Assembly (NCBI GenBank): GCA_023091665.1 | Contig: JALJCQ010000023.1 | Location: forward strand, 1,116,001 to 1,180,000 | Direction of reading: 5' to 3' | DNA from: Pythium myriotylum | Lineage: Eukaryota; Oomycota; Peronosporomycetes; Pythiales; Pythiaceae | DNA: 64,000 nt | Part shown: piece by piece, positions 31,773 through 42,249 of the stretch | Layout of the letters: every line of letters starts with the position of its first letter | Position numbering within the stretch: position 1 is the stretch's first letter | Position numbers and translations under genes: made by a program | Notes under the pieces: model-generated | Database searches by the model: none | The model's input: the letters and a program-made list of their open reading frames with translations, nothing else | What the model was told of the DNA's origin: nothing

Positions 31773-32324
31773 AGCGTCACTTGCGCGTCGCAGCTGCAGC
31801 AAAGGTTGTCGATCAACTCCACAACCTCGTTCCCCACCCTCACGCGCCACCCACCGTCTCAATATCCATGAGGGTCCCAGCCTACCCACGATTAACCCCA
31901 TCACTTCCATATTCGACCAAAACTCTCCACAATGCGCCATTCGCGCACCGCCGCATTCTCGACAAATGTCGCCGCGAGCGCCTCAATCCGCCGAATCACC
32001 TACGCGTTCCCTCCTCGTCATCCTCTTCCACACTTCTTCTCCTCCTTCTCCGTCGTCCATCGCCCACTCACCTCCTCACGCGACGGCACCAACGGCGCAC
32101 GGCGCTTCGTTCGACACCTCGCGGTCTCCATGGCGTGGGCTTGAGTCGGAAGCTTCCGTTGTGGCAGTCGAAGGACTCACCGGTTCAACTTCAAGACCAT
32201 CACTCTAGTTGCAGTTATTTACTGCCCCCGAAAGAATTAAACGACCTCAGCCAGCAAGAATGGACCACGTCAGCATCACCATGGACTGTATTAGCTTACA
32301 CACACATGCAAGGGGATACGCAGC
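31773..32324. other. Intergenic; nothing firmly coding
   Basis: C-rich sequence with short frames. A 70-codon plus-strand frame at 31932 has an Arg/Ser-rich start but no recognisable domain, and additional 5' SPO11 exons may lie here. Confidence 0.4.
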
Positions 32325-32804
32325 TCACTGGAGCTTGTTGGCGCTGAACGAGTTGCCGTCCTCGCGTGGGACGTTCTTGGTGGCGCGCAGGAAACATGTG
32401 TGGCCCATCCAGAACGTATACGAGTTGCACTGCGGATGCGTGCAACAGAGCTCCTCGCACTCGTCGCTGGTGCGCACTTTCTGGCTCATGAGGTCGTTGG
32501 CCTCGCCGCCGGCGTCCATCCAGCTGCGCTTGAAGTGTCGGAAGAAGCACCGCTTCGGGTTGTTCACAAAGCCCTCAAGCCTGCTCGCCTCGGGTTTCGA
32601 CGCAGAGGGGTCGCGCGGTTCGTCGACGGGCGTCATGTACGGTTTGAACGCTGCGTCCGAGCCCAGATGCAGACAGAACGGACCCGAGAGCGAGCTGCAG
32701 ACCTTCTCGTGGGCGGCGTTCACGTCGACGGCTGCGCCGCTCGGCGTCGGCGCCGCGAGGCCAGCGAGGAAGCTGAGAGCCACGCCGACTAGTGCGAGTC
32801 GCAT
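32325..32804 (-). CDS. Secreted Cys-rich protein, PAN/apple-like
   Basis: 159 residues from the ATG at 32804. This start gives a clean signal peptide (MRLALVGVALSFLAGLAAPT); the frame extends upstream but without secretory features. The mature part has nine Cys, ending in SDECEELCCTHPQCNSYTFW and MGHTCFLR, the spacing of the second half of PAN/apple or MANEC-type modules, which bind protein or carbohydrate. Oomycetes use PAN modules in secreted cell-wall lectins, so an extracellular role is likely. The gene is divergent from the VAMP7-type gene, with only 167 bp between start codons. Confidence 0.72.
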   Translation of the reverse strand: MRLALVGVALSFLAGLAAPTPSGAAVDVNAAHEKVCSSLSGPFCLHLGSDAAFKPYMTPVDEPRDPSASKPEASRLEGFVNNPKRCFFRHFKRSWMDAGGEANDLMSQKVRTSDECEELCCTHPQCNSYTFWMGHTCFLRATKNVPREDGNSFSANKLQ

Positions 32805-32971
32805 CAGTTCGGTTTGGAATTGACGACCGAAGGGAAACCGACTTTTGGCGGATGGTATTTTCATCCAATGGACAAATCTAGATACGAATTTTTCAACCAA
32901 TACGAATGCATAAAATGAATCCTGAAGAGCTCCTCGCGAGCCGTCGCGGATCACACTCTTCGACAACAATC

Positions 32972-33784
32972 ATGTCGATCGTGTACTCGCTGATCGCAAG
33001 GCAGCAGAATGTGCTCTGTGAGTACTCGGATAGAGGAACAAGCGGAAATTTCCAGACGGTCACGCGCGCGGTGCTGAAGCATTTGGCCCAGCAAGACACT
33101 GCCAACAGCTCAACAGCTACTTCGACGACGCCAGTGCGGAGTGTGTTTCCTTACAATGAGTTCAACTTCTTCTTTGTCCATGACGACGGAATATCGTACA
33201 TGTGCATGGCGGAAGAGAATGTACACGCAAATGTTGCCTTCGAGATGCTCACAGAGATGAAGACGCTGTTCCTGCAGCAGCATGGCCAAGTCGCCAAGAC
33301 GGCACTCGCGTATGGCTTGGGAGTATTTTCGCCAACGATGGAATCCCTGACGAAAAAGTACGACAACCTTAAGGTAGAGACACCGCTGATGCAAGTGCGC
33401 CAGAAGATGGAGAAAGTCAAAATGATCATGATTGAAAATGTCGAGCAGCTCATGCAGAAGGGAGAAAAGATCGATCTACTTGTGATGCGAACGGAATGTC
33501 TCCGCGAGAATGCGCTCAAGTTTGATAGGTCGGCGAAGAAGCTCAAGAACACGTACTGGTGGCAGAACATGAAGTACTGGATCATAATTTCCATCCTTCT
33601 TCTTCTGCTTGGGTTTCTGCTATCGTTCATGATTTGCGGCATCGACTTCTCTAGCTGTTCAGCTCGCATTGGTGAGAAGGCGAAGAACACGATTCAACGA
33701 GAAGTCGATCGAGTCTCCGACGGCGTAGCTGGGGGTGTTAATGCGGTCGGAGACAAAATCAGTGACGGAACTCTAGGAAAGTGA
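32972..33784 (+). CDS. VAMP7-type longin R-SNARE with lysine at the zero layer
   Basis: 270 residues, one exon. The ATG at 32972 starts the longin fold directly (MSIVYSLIARQQNVLCEY); an upstream in-frame ATG at 32906 would add 22 residues without longin character. Longin domain about 1-115, SNARE motif about 140-200, a membrane-proximal YWWQNMKYW typical of VAMPs, transmembrane helix about 203-222. Two oddities. The residue aligning with the central arginine of R-SNAREs (QRGER in VAMP7) is Lys163 (QKGEK). And a 48-residue tail follows the membrane helix, where VAMP7 usually ends. It should act in fusion at late endosomes/vacuole. Confidence 0.9.
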   Translation: MSIVYSLIARQQNVLCEYSDRGTSGNFQTVTRAVLKHLAQQDTANSSTATSTTPVRSVFPYNEFNFFFVHDDGISYMCMAEENVHANVAFEMLTEMKTLFLQQHGQVAKTALAYGLGVFSPTMESLTKKYDNLKVETPLMQVRQKMEKVKMIMIENVEQLMQKGEKIDLLVMRTECLRENALKFDRSAKKLKNTYWWQNMKYWIIISILLLLLGFLLSFMICGIDFSSCSARIGEKAKNTIQREVDRVSDGVAGGVNAVGDKISDGTLGK

Positions 33785-33869
33785 AAATGGACAAAACCCA
33801 AAAGCCAAGACGTTCAAAAGTATCATCCGTTTCTCTTTGGATCGATCTGGGTAGACCGAGCGGGGGAAC

Positions 33870-34843
33870 TTAGATGTCGCCCGCCGCCGCCTTCTCCGCC
33901 TCAAGCTCCTTGAGCAATGCTTCAACCTCCTGGTTCGTCAGCTGGCGGTGGACAACTTTGCCCTTCTCGTCACGGGTGATCGTAGTGAACTCAAGCTTCT
34001 CAGCACTCAGCGAAGTCGAGTCCATCGTCTTGTTCATGACCTTGCCGGCGAATTTGAGAGCCTCAGCTACAGTCTGTCCCTCTTCGTACTCGTTCTTGAG
34101 CATGCTCTTGGCAGCGCGGTTGTTCGCACCAATGGCCGTGGCCTTCCAGCCACCGTAGTTGCCGCTCGGGTCGCTGTGGTACAACTGGAATCCGTAGTGG
34201 CGATCCCAGCCCGCGAACAGGAACGACACACCGAATGGACGTTGGCCACCGAACTGCGTGTAGGCCTGCTTGTAGTTACAAATCGCCTGGACGAGCTGCT
34301 CGCATGGCTGCTTCTCCTGGTAGGAGAGCTCGTAGCGCTGAGCCGAAAGACGAGCATAGTTGACCAGAATGTCGGCATCAGCGGTCAGACCTTCACCAAC
34401 GCAAACAGGCAGCCCGCATCAGCATCAAATCAAGTCTACAGTGTGCTTTCGTCATGCCCACGCACCAGCAACAGCACAGAGGATGTGGTCGTCGAGCTTG
34501 AGCGTCTTCTCACTCGTCTTGCTAGGCGCGAGCAGCTTAGACACGGTCTTCTTCTCGGCTGTTCGAACACATCATTGAGCCATAGCCGCGCCAGTGGTCA
34601 AGAACACCATCGAAATCACGCACCGGCAATCACGACGCCGTCCTTGGCGAGAATGCCGACAGCAGACCCGGCGTTGTCGATCGCTTCCATGGCGTACTCG
34701 ACCTGGAAGAGACGTCCTGCTCATCGCATGGCGACAGCGAGCCGATCAAACTGCTCGTCAGACGCTGCGCTTTCATGCAAACATGCTCTCGACTCACCCT
34801 CGGGCGAGAACGTCGTGGTACGGCCATCGTATCGTCGCGACAT
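33870..34843 (-). CDS. PSMA4: 20S proteasome subunit alpha type-4
   Basis: Four exons on the minus strand: 34843-34798, 34716-34624, 34558-34466, 34390-33870; phases close to 250 residues. The N-terminal proteasome alpha signature is present: [15 protein letters not shown] followed by [12 protein letters not shown], which gates the 20S ring. Further blocks [24 protein letters not shown] and [14 protein letters not shown] match alpha-4/PSMA4. Alpha subunits form the outer rings and are catalytically inactive. The 3' end converges with the VAMP7-type gene 85 bp away. Confidence 0.97.
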
Positions 34844-35038
34844 CTTGCTGCTTCTTCACTCGCCTGGGCTATCTTTCGGCTCAACCTTTTGAGGGGGGCA
34901 AGGACTTTCGTTTGGATATGGTCCCCATTTTATGACGACCAAACGAGGGACAGCGTTGTTTTCCCAATTGAAACCAATCAAAACCACTCTAGCTAAGTTG
35001 TTTTGTCCAATGAAACGACATCTCACGAGATACATCGG

Positions 35039-36635
35039 CTAATCCGAGTCCGAGTCCGAGCCTCCGAGCAGGTCGAAGGCATTCTTGGTCTTGGTCGCCG
35101 CTGGCGCCGGGATCTTGACCGCCTGGGATCGATGAACATTCGTGAACGACTAGTGAAATAGGAAACCCATTGGATCACGCACCTTTGGCAGCTTTGGCTC
35201 GGGGTTCTTGGCCTTGGGCTCCTCCTTCTTTGCAGGGGCACGCTCAGCTTTGTCGGCCTGACCGCCGCGACCACGACCACCAGCACGCTCAATGCGTTCG
35301 CCACGACCACGACCTCCACGACCACCGGCCGGGCGAGCCTCAGCGTCATCGTGGCTCTTCTTGCTCTCGCGAGGCTCACGGGCTTCGCGGCTCTTCTTCG
35401 CTTGCTCAGCATTCGCTTTCTTCTCAGCCTCCAGGGCCTTCTTGCGCTCGGCCTCTTGAGCTTTCTTCTCAGCTTCCAGCGCCTTCTTCTCGGCTTCAAG
35501 CGCTTTCTTGCGTTCCAAGAACGCCGCTTCGTCGCGCGGCTTGGCATCGCCAAAGATGCTCTTGCGCTGGGCCTCGGGATCCTTCGGCTCAGCTGGAGCT
35601 GTGCGAGGCTGCAAGCTCAAGCGTGGGCGCTCACGAGGAGCATCGTCTTGGCTATTGCCAGGCATTGCGCGAATCAGTAATTTGACTTACAGGCAAATAG
35701 CCAGCCAAAGGCTCACCGGCGCTCGTTACGGTAGCCACCGCGGTCTCCACGGTCGCCGCGCTTCTCAAAGAACGAGTTTCCTGAGCGCTGCTTACGGGGT
35801 TCCGTGGCCACATCAATACGGATCGTTCGTCCACCAAACTCCTGCACGACTCTGTTACAGATCCATGCAACGTGGCCTGTTGATGGCGGGGATCGCGTAC
35901 CGTTTTGTCCAACGTGAGAGCATCCACCAGCGTCTCGCGGTCACGGAATTCGACGTACGCGAAGCCCTTCAGGCGGTCCAACTCGTCGCGCGGCAGGTGG
36001 ATGTCCGTGATAGCATCCGGCACGCCAAAGAAGTCAACAATGTCGAGCTCGGTGATTCGGTACGGAAGGTTGCCGAAATAGATCTGTCAGGCACATTGGA
36101 AGTGTCATCCAAAGGAGCTTCGATGAGTCTTCCCTTTCTGTCCACGGGCGTACCCTGAACGGCCCACGGTCCGGCACCGGGTTCTTCGGGCGCTCGCCTT
36201 CATAGCCACCGCGAGGTCCGCGGTCCTCGTGGCGGTCGCTGCGGTAGCCACCACGGTCTCCGCGGTCGCCGTAGCGGCCCTGGTGGCCGGCGTCGCGGTC
36301 GTGCGATTCGTCTGCTCAGTGACACTCCTGTCAGTGCACCTCCTTCAGTGCACCGTCGCCTCCAAAATCCCACGTACTCGAGTACTTGCGGTCGCGGCGC
36401 TCCGGCTCGCGCTCGCGGCGCGGCGACTCGGCGCGCGCGCGTTCCTGCTCCTCGACCCTGTTGGACCAAGCGGACGTGGCGCATGAGTTCTCCGCCGTCC
36501 GTTCCGTGGGCGCCTCGGCGACGCTACGCACTTTGGGAGCGAGGCCGCGAAGGGCACCGGCTGGTCTTCGAAGTCTTCGTCGTCGGCCCAGGAGCTGGAG
36601 CCGCCGGCAGCGCCGAAGCCCAGCTTCTGCGCCAT
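35039..36635 (-). CDS. eIF4B-like RRM translation factor
   Basis: Seven exons on the minus strand: 36635-36532, 36457-36354, 36311-36154, 36083-35901, 35841-35717, 35651-35183, 35122-35039; all phases close, 408 residues. An N-terminal SSSWADDEDFED segment resembles eIF4B. Arg/Gly/Asp-rich repeats (DRGDRGGY) follow, then one RRM with RNP2 IYFGNLPY and RNP1 KGFAYVEF, another RGG-type stretch, a Lys/Glu/Ala helical repeat (KKALEAEKKALEAEKK), a Gly/Arg-rich tail and a Ser/Asp end (LLGGSDSDSD). eIF4B/4H proteins stimulate the eIF4A helicase during scanning. The RRM and general layout are firm; eIF4B rather than another RRM protein is the best reading. Confidence 0.85.
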
Positions 36636-37125
36636 GCTAGAGGGTCTGCTGTCGTCGGCAAGCGGTGGCGGCCGGTCGTTGATTCCTTGGCAGCGTTGAC
36701 ACGATGATGGACACACACTAGCGGTTCTTAACATCGACCTACTGGCCGAATCAAGACAGTGGTTGCAACCTTAACATGCCACAACTGAAGCGTCGCGAAG
36801 AAGGCGGCGCGCCGAGTTCGACGATAGAAGAAGAAGCACGAGGCGACGCCCACGCAGAGTCGCAGTGGCGATCTGAGCGTCATGCATGGCCGTTGCAGTA
36901 CCCACATACAGTGTCCATGCGGTCCCGACCGCATGGCCTCGAGGTAGTCGCACCAGGCAGCCACCAGGGCATTCGAACGGAACCGGTTCGTAACAGCCAC
37001 CTCCAGCGAAAGTGATGCAAGCCAATCAAGTCGCGTGGTACTGTACTGCCTCTGAATAGTGGTCTCCATGACTGTGGCTTTTCATGGGCCGAGGCAACAA
37101 GTGATCCCCACCACGCACGGGCACC
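36636..37125. other. Divergent promoter region between eIF4B-like and RPF2 genes
   Basis: 490 bp between two start codons on opposite strands. No coding signal. It should hold both promoters; no clear core motif was identified. Confidence 0.5.
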
Positions 37126-38295
37126 ATGGCGGGCGGCGCGAAGGCGATCAAGGCGACGGCGGGCCAGCAGCTCAACCGCGCGAGCAAGAAAGTGGCCAAG
37201 AATGCGGCCAAGAAGAGCCGCAAGGTGACCACGACCATCAAGCCCAAGCGCCAGCGCGCTCACGTCGTGCGCGCCATCAAGAACAAGGAGCCCAAGCTCG
37301 TGGAGAACACCAAGCAGCTGCTCGTCATGCGCGGCAACAAGACCAACGAAGAGGTCAACGCGCTGCTGCGCGACCTGGTGAGTGGATTGAATGCATAGCT
37401 CATGAGAGTACGTAGGGATGTGGAGCTGACTGGTACTCTTCGTTGCGGTGCAACAGCGCACGCTCAAGGCGCCGGAGGCCAAGATGATGGCCAAGAAGAA
37501 CGACATTCACCCGTTCGACGACGAGAACAAGATCGAGTTCTTGACGCAGAAGAACGACACGAGTCTCTTCATGGTCGGCAGCCACACCAAGAAGCGCCCG
37601 AACAATCTCGTCCTGGTAAGGCTGGTGCGATAGAGTTGGGACGAGTGGAGGATCTGACAAGTTGGCTCTCGGGTTGTCGAACACAGGGTCGCACGTTCGA
37701 TGGCCACATCATGGACATTATGGAGTTCGAGTTTTCCAACTTCAAGGCGATTGAGGCGTTCAAGTGCAAGAGCAAGAAGGCCCCAGGCTCCAAGCCGTGC
37801 TTCGTGTTCTCGGGTGACCAATGGGAAGGCGTTGAGGCATTCGCCAAGCTCAAGAACCTCTTTATAGACACTTTCCGCGGCACCGTCGTGGACCAGATCA
37901 ACGTCAAGGGCCTCGACCACGTCATCGTCTGCACAGCGTGGAAGGAGAAGGTCTTCTTCCGCTCCTATACCATTGAGTTTGCCAAGGGCGACGGCAACCA
38001 CCCGCGAGTCGAGCTGGTCGAGATGGGTCCTCGCTTCGATCTCAACTTCCGTCGTCAGAAGCTGGCATCGGCCGATCTCATCAAGGCAGCCACCAAGAAG
38101 CCGAAGGGTCTGGCGCCGAAGAAGATCAAAAACATCACGAGAGACGAGCTTACGGGCGACAAGCTCGGTCGGATCCACTTGGAGAAGCAGGACGTGTACA
38201 GCATGCAGAGCCGTCGTGTCAAGGCTCTACGCAAGTCTCCAGGCGAGCTCAAGAAAGGCGGTGCTGGCGGCGACGACGCCGAGGACGACGAATAG
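37126..38295 (+). CDS. RPF2: Ribosome biogenesis factor RPF2 (Brix domain)
   Basis: Three exons: 37126-37377, 37457-37615, 37687-38295, phases closed, 339 residues. The N-terminus is Lys-rich. The Brix domain begins at KNKEPKLVENTKQLLVMRG and continues with DIHPFDDENKIEFLTQKND, GRTFDGHIMDIMEFEF and KVFFRSYTIEF, the order seen in RPF2 rather than other Brix proteins. With RRS1 it brings 5S RNP to the pre-60S particle in the nucleolus. The tail is basic, then acidic (DDAEDDE). Confidence 0.96.
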
Positions 38296-38389
38296 AATGC
38301 CCACTTCACATATGCTGCGATCCCATAATCCTAAACGAATACACGTTGCGTACCGAGTCAAAATCGTGTTGATTAGTACATTGTCGTCA

Positions 38390-39248
38390 TCAGGGTGTCG
38401 TTTCCAACACGGAGGTCAGCTCGTCGAAGTCGGTGACGAACCAATCGGCGTTCTCTTTAACGATCGGGCGAACGACAATGCCTCCGAATCCAATGAACAG
38501 ATCAGCCGGAGGGCGAGCCTGCAAGTCTGTCACGCCATCGCCAACCATTGCAATAACGTCGTGGCCATGGGTCTTCTTGATGACCTTGATAGCCTCAGCC
38601 TTGCCGCCATCGCGGCTCGTGAGTTCCGTGTCGTCGAACCCACGGTACTTGCCATCGTCGTCGAAGAAGATCGTGTTCGCGTAGATGTTGCGCAGTGGCA
38701 CGTTCAGCTGCTTGGCCACGGGTTCGATCATCAGACGGAAGCCACCAGACACGAAGAACACTTCGATGTTGTTCTTGTGCAGGGTGCCGATGAGGTCCTT
38801 GATACCTGCGACGGACGAAAAAAATCAGCACGACTGATTTGCACACCACTCTACACCATCCAATCGCTCACCAGGTGTCAGAGCAGGTGGATGCTTGGCG
38901 AGACAATCCTGGATATCCTTCCGCGAGGGCTTGATGATGTCAAGTCGAGCAGCAAGCGCGTCTTCAAACTTGACGCCACCATTCATCGCTCTATCACGCG
39001 CATTAGAGAACAGAATGCATGAGACACTTTCACCACCTTCAGCATTGCCGTGGCCCCACCGAGACCCACCTCGTCGTCCATGCCTTGACCGCTTCACCGG
39101 CGCCGCAGTGGGCCGCCAACACATCGATCCCTTCGTCTTCACAGACCGTGCTATCGACGTCAAAGCAGACGGCGCCTACAGATCGCCAGAGGTCCTGCAC
39201 GGGAACCTGCGACGAGACGCTTCGCACGGTGCTTCTGCTCGCCTGCAT
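38390..39248 (-). CDS. Phosphoserine phosphatase
   Basis: Exons 39248-39070, 38990-38872, 38805-38390 give 237 residues. HAD-family motifs: AVCFDVDST (nucleophile D30, acid D32), VSGGF with the motif-II Ser, GGKAEAIKVI with the motif-III Lys, and AMVGDGVTDLQA with the motif-IV Asp. CEDEGIDVLA and PPADLFIGFGG match phosphoserine phosphatase of serine biosynthesis. The start at 39248 is the ATG nearest the domain. A longer frame upstream (to about 39469) encodes an Arg/Ala-rich, mitochondrial-like N-terminus but in another phase that I could not splice in, so the true 5' end is uncertain. Confidence 0.93.
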
Positions 39249-40236
39249 AACACAGACCTCGCTGAGCCGCCGCCGTCGGCCATTCCTCGAAGTGCCACGA
39301 GACACCGTACCGCTGCAAACCGGGAGGAGCGCATCGCGAGCGCACTGGCTCGAGTGGTCGCGGTGGACAAGCGTCGCAGCGTCAGCATCGCGTTCGTTCG
39401 CGGTGGCCTGACGCGCGCGAGGTGGCAGACGCCGTTCGTCCAGCAGGAAATGAGCTCTTGAGGAGGCACCGCATCTTTGATGGTGCAAACACTCTTGACA
39501 CAGACAACCGGTACGTGTTTCGGAAAACCGGTTCTTCGAATCGTTCACCGGAGGGCACTACGCGAAGTTCTATCCCGCGCTTGAGTGACTGGGAGCCTTT
39601 TTGAGCGACAGTTCCGGCGGGTTCAGTTTGGTGAGTGGTCCTGCTCAGTGATCAGGTGGACCGGACGACCTCCGAAAACGCATACCTGCGACTTTCGTCG
39701 CCGCGAGGCTCGAACGGCTCGTGTCTTTGCCCATCCTTTTGCAACGAGACAGCGTTTTGTCCCACTGGCGACGTGAGGGCCTCGTGGAGATCAGTCCTCC
39801 GTGGCCCTCTATGGTTTTATATATGTTGGGACAGGACCTCCTATGGGTTCCTTTTTTTGGGCGCTTCCACTTTGGGACACCGACGGCGGGACGTATAGTC
39901 TGGGACTCTAGACGTTGTGATCAATCGGGACATGTCAAAGCGAGAGGGCTCGGGTGACGTCGGCAGCTGCGCGAGAGTGGGACATGCGTTAAACGTATAC
40001 ACCGACTGGCCACCTCTGGCGTCTCGCGTGTTGGCTCCGGCCGCGTCCTCAACATATATAACCGGTGAGACACGCCTGCCTTTCCCTTCCCCCTTTGGCC
40101 TCCCCCCCCCTCCGACTGGTCTTGAACCTCTGGAGGAACCGACCATGGAACTCGCGACTGATTGACTGACGACGGAGAGGAGGGGGGAGCGGCGTTAAAG
40201 CTCACAGTCGGTTCGCGGCAAAAGAGACGACAGCCC
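39249..40236. other. Divergent intergenic region, phosphatase / phosphodiesterase
   Basis: About 1 kb between divergent starts. May contain a 5' exon of the phosphatase gene near 39260-39470. Otherwise no coding signal; a TATATATAA-like stretch near 40052 lies about 185 bp before the phosphodiesterase start. Confidence 0.45.
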
Positions 40237-41919
40237 ATGATCTGCTCGGCCGTGGAGGAAGATGTGGTGCGCGGCGAGCAGCTCCGCCCGCTCGCGCCCA
40301 CCGAGGACCTGCTCAACAGCATGCGTTCGAGCGTCGTGAGTAACGCCAGCGTCGCCGACATGAAGCGCGACCAGCACGGCCACGGCGGCGGCATGCTGCC
40401 GTCCGCGGCGACCACGCAGCCGTCGAGCCACTCGTCGACCTCGACGCCCTCGGAGCGAGCCTCGACCCACCACCACCGGTCCAAGCGCACGCGCTTCGAG
40501 AACAAGCTCAAGCTCATCGCGCAGTACATCAAGACCATGTCGGCCGGGCTCTCCCACAAGCACCGCGCGCCCCCGGCCGCCGTCAACAACGCCCACAGCC
40601 AGATGGACCGAGGACAGCTCGCCAAGAAGAGAAGCCAGCAGATGAACCTCAGCCAGCACAGCGTGCCGCGCTCGGCGCCCGACGTGCTCCACATGAACAA
40701 GAGCCAGCGCAACATCCTCTCCAACAACAACACCGCCTCGACCATGCGGGTCAGCAACGCCTCCCACCAGTCGCTCACGTGGGACGAGATCATCGCCGGA
40801 GCCGTGCTCGTGGAAGAAAACGAGATCATGCCGGCCTCGCCCCGCTCCCGCAAGCGCGGGCGCCCCTCCAAGGACCTCTTTGAGGACGCCGAACTCCGCC
40901 GGATCTGCAAAGTATGCGACGTGCCGGAGGAGAACATTGACGAAGTCATGAAAATGGTCTCGACCCAATTCGGCACCTGCCACCTCGACCTCACGGTGCT
41001 CCACGAGCTCGTCGGCGGCAACAGCGTGGTCTTCGTGGGCATGGTCGTGTTCTCGTGCATTGACTGCGGGGCCGAGCTCCTCGATCTCCACCGCCTTCCT
41101 GCATTTTTGCAGCACATCCAGGAACGCTACGACCCGAAGAACCCGTTCCACAACGCCTGCCACGCCGCCGACGTGCTCCACTCTCTTTTCATTATGCTGT
41201 GGACCACGAAGCTCGGCGACCGCGTCGCCACCCACAACCAGATCGGCGTGCTGTTCGCTGCCGTCATGCACGACATTGGGCACAACGGTCTGACAAACGA
41301 CTTCCTACTTAAAACCAACCACGAGATCGCCACCAAGTACGCGACGCCAGCTCCGATGGAGGAGATGCACCTCGCTGTGGCCCTCGATCTTCTCGCAGAT
41401 ACCAAGTTCAACGTGCTGTCCAAGCTGTGCAACGACCAGCTCGAGCAAGTCACGTCGATCGTGCGTGAGACCATCCGGTCGACTGCTCTTTGCTACCAAA
41501 AGGACATGCTCCGCGACGTGGCCGCAGTCCCGGCCAAGGAGTGGGAGGCGACGTCAGGTGTCCTCCCACTGAAGCTTCAGACGGTCGCGCTCCGATGCGC
41601 GATGCACGTGAGCGACATCAGCCAGACCATGAAGCCGTACGCAATCCATTCCAAGTGGGTCGCCCGCCTGAACGAAGAGCAGTTCTTGCAGGGCGACCTG
41701 GACGCCAAGATGCGTCTCTCTGTCTGTCCCGAAGTGTGTTACCGTGACAAGTGGAACGAAGACTCGTTTCTTGCCTCGCAAGTGTGGTTCCTCGAGAACC
41801 TGGCGCTGCCAGCGGCCAAGGGCTTCAACAGCATCCCTTGGCTCGATGCTCCGATGCTCGAGACCAACCTCATGGCCAACATTGCCGCGTGGCAGGCCAA
41901 GCGTTTCTCCTCGTCATGA
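40237..41919 (+). CDS. 3',5'-cyclic nucleotide phosphodiesterase
   Basis: 560 residues, one exon, from the ATG at 40237; another in-frame ATG at 40162 would add 25 residues. The N-terminal ~240 residues are low-complexity and basic (His, Ser, Arg/Lys runs), probably regulatory. The C-terminal class I PDE domain has FHNACHAADV, the metal-binding HDIGHNG, NHEIATKYA, CAMHVSDISQTMKP with the last metal Asp, and EEQFLQGDLDAK at the nucleotide pocket. The second metal motif reads HDxxHNG where most family members have HDxxHPG. It hydrolyses cAMP and/or cGMP; substrate choice cannot be read from the sequence. No GAF domain or membrane helix is seen. Confidence 0.94.
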   Translation: MICSAVEEDVVRGEQLRPLAPTEDLLNSMRSSVVSNASVADMKRDQHGHGGGMLPSAATTQPSSHSSTSTPSERASTHHHRSKRTRFENKLKLIAQYIKTMSAGLSHKHRAPPAAVNNAHSQMDRGQLAKKRSQQMNLSQHSVPRSAPDVLHMNKSQRNILSNNNTASTMRVSNASHQSLTWDEIIAGAVLVEENEIMPASPRSRKRGRPSKDLFEDAELRRICKVCDVPEENIDEVMKMVSTQFGTCHLDLTVLHELVGGNSVVFVGMVVFSCIDCGAELLDLHRLPAFLQHIQERYDPKNPFHNACHAADVLHSLFIMLWTTKLGDRVATHNQIGVLFAAVMHDIGHNGLTNDFLLKTNHEIATKYATPAPMEEMHLAVALDLLADTKFNVLSKLCNDQLEQVTSIVRETIRSTALCYQKDMLRDVAAVPAKEWEATSGVLPLKLQTVALRCAMHVSDISQTMKPYAIHSKWVARLNEEQFLQGDLDAKMRLSVCPEVCYRDKWNEDSFLASQVWFLENLALPAAKGFNSIPWLDAPMLETNLMANIAAWQAKRFSSS

Positions 41920-42249
41920 GAATCCCCCCCAACCACCACCCCCACCACCCTGGCTTCCTCGCGAGCCGTCCCTGTATCAGTAGGGATCGCTGTAAAGTAA
42001 TAATCCATCAATTTCTTATGAACCCGCAGAGACATGAGAGGCACGCCAGTGCAATGGACTGGTCGCTCTGCATCCCGCGCGCCCGCCCCCTGGAAAGCGA
42101 CTCATGTCCCATTCTGCGCACTGGAGATGCGAGCCGAGACCAATCATGGAGGCGCTTCAGGGAGTCGTAAACGTGTTTGTAACGGTTACCGCCTCCTGGA
42201 TCTTGAAGAGCCGCCGCCGATCTCGTGAGCAGCTCCATCCCCCCCCCCC
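41920..42249. other. Short intergenic region
   Basis: 330 bp between two same-strand genes; a C-run lies just before the SEC5 start. No coding signal. Confidence 0.5.

Noticed and set aside
31932..32144. 70-codon frame with a basic N-terminus
   Set aside because: Low-complexity, C-rich DNA; no domain or context, though upstream SPO11 exons may lie nearby.
40195..41283. 362-codon minus-strand frame opposite the phosphodiesterase
   Set aside because: Shadow frame rich in Val/Gly/Arg/His with no domain.
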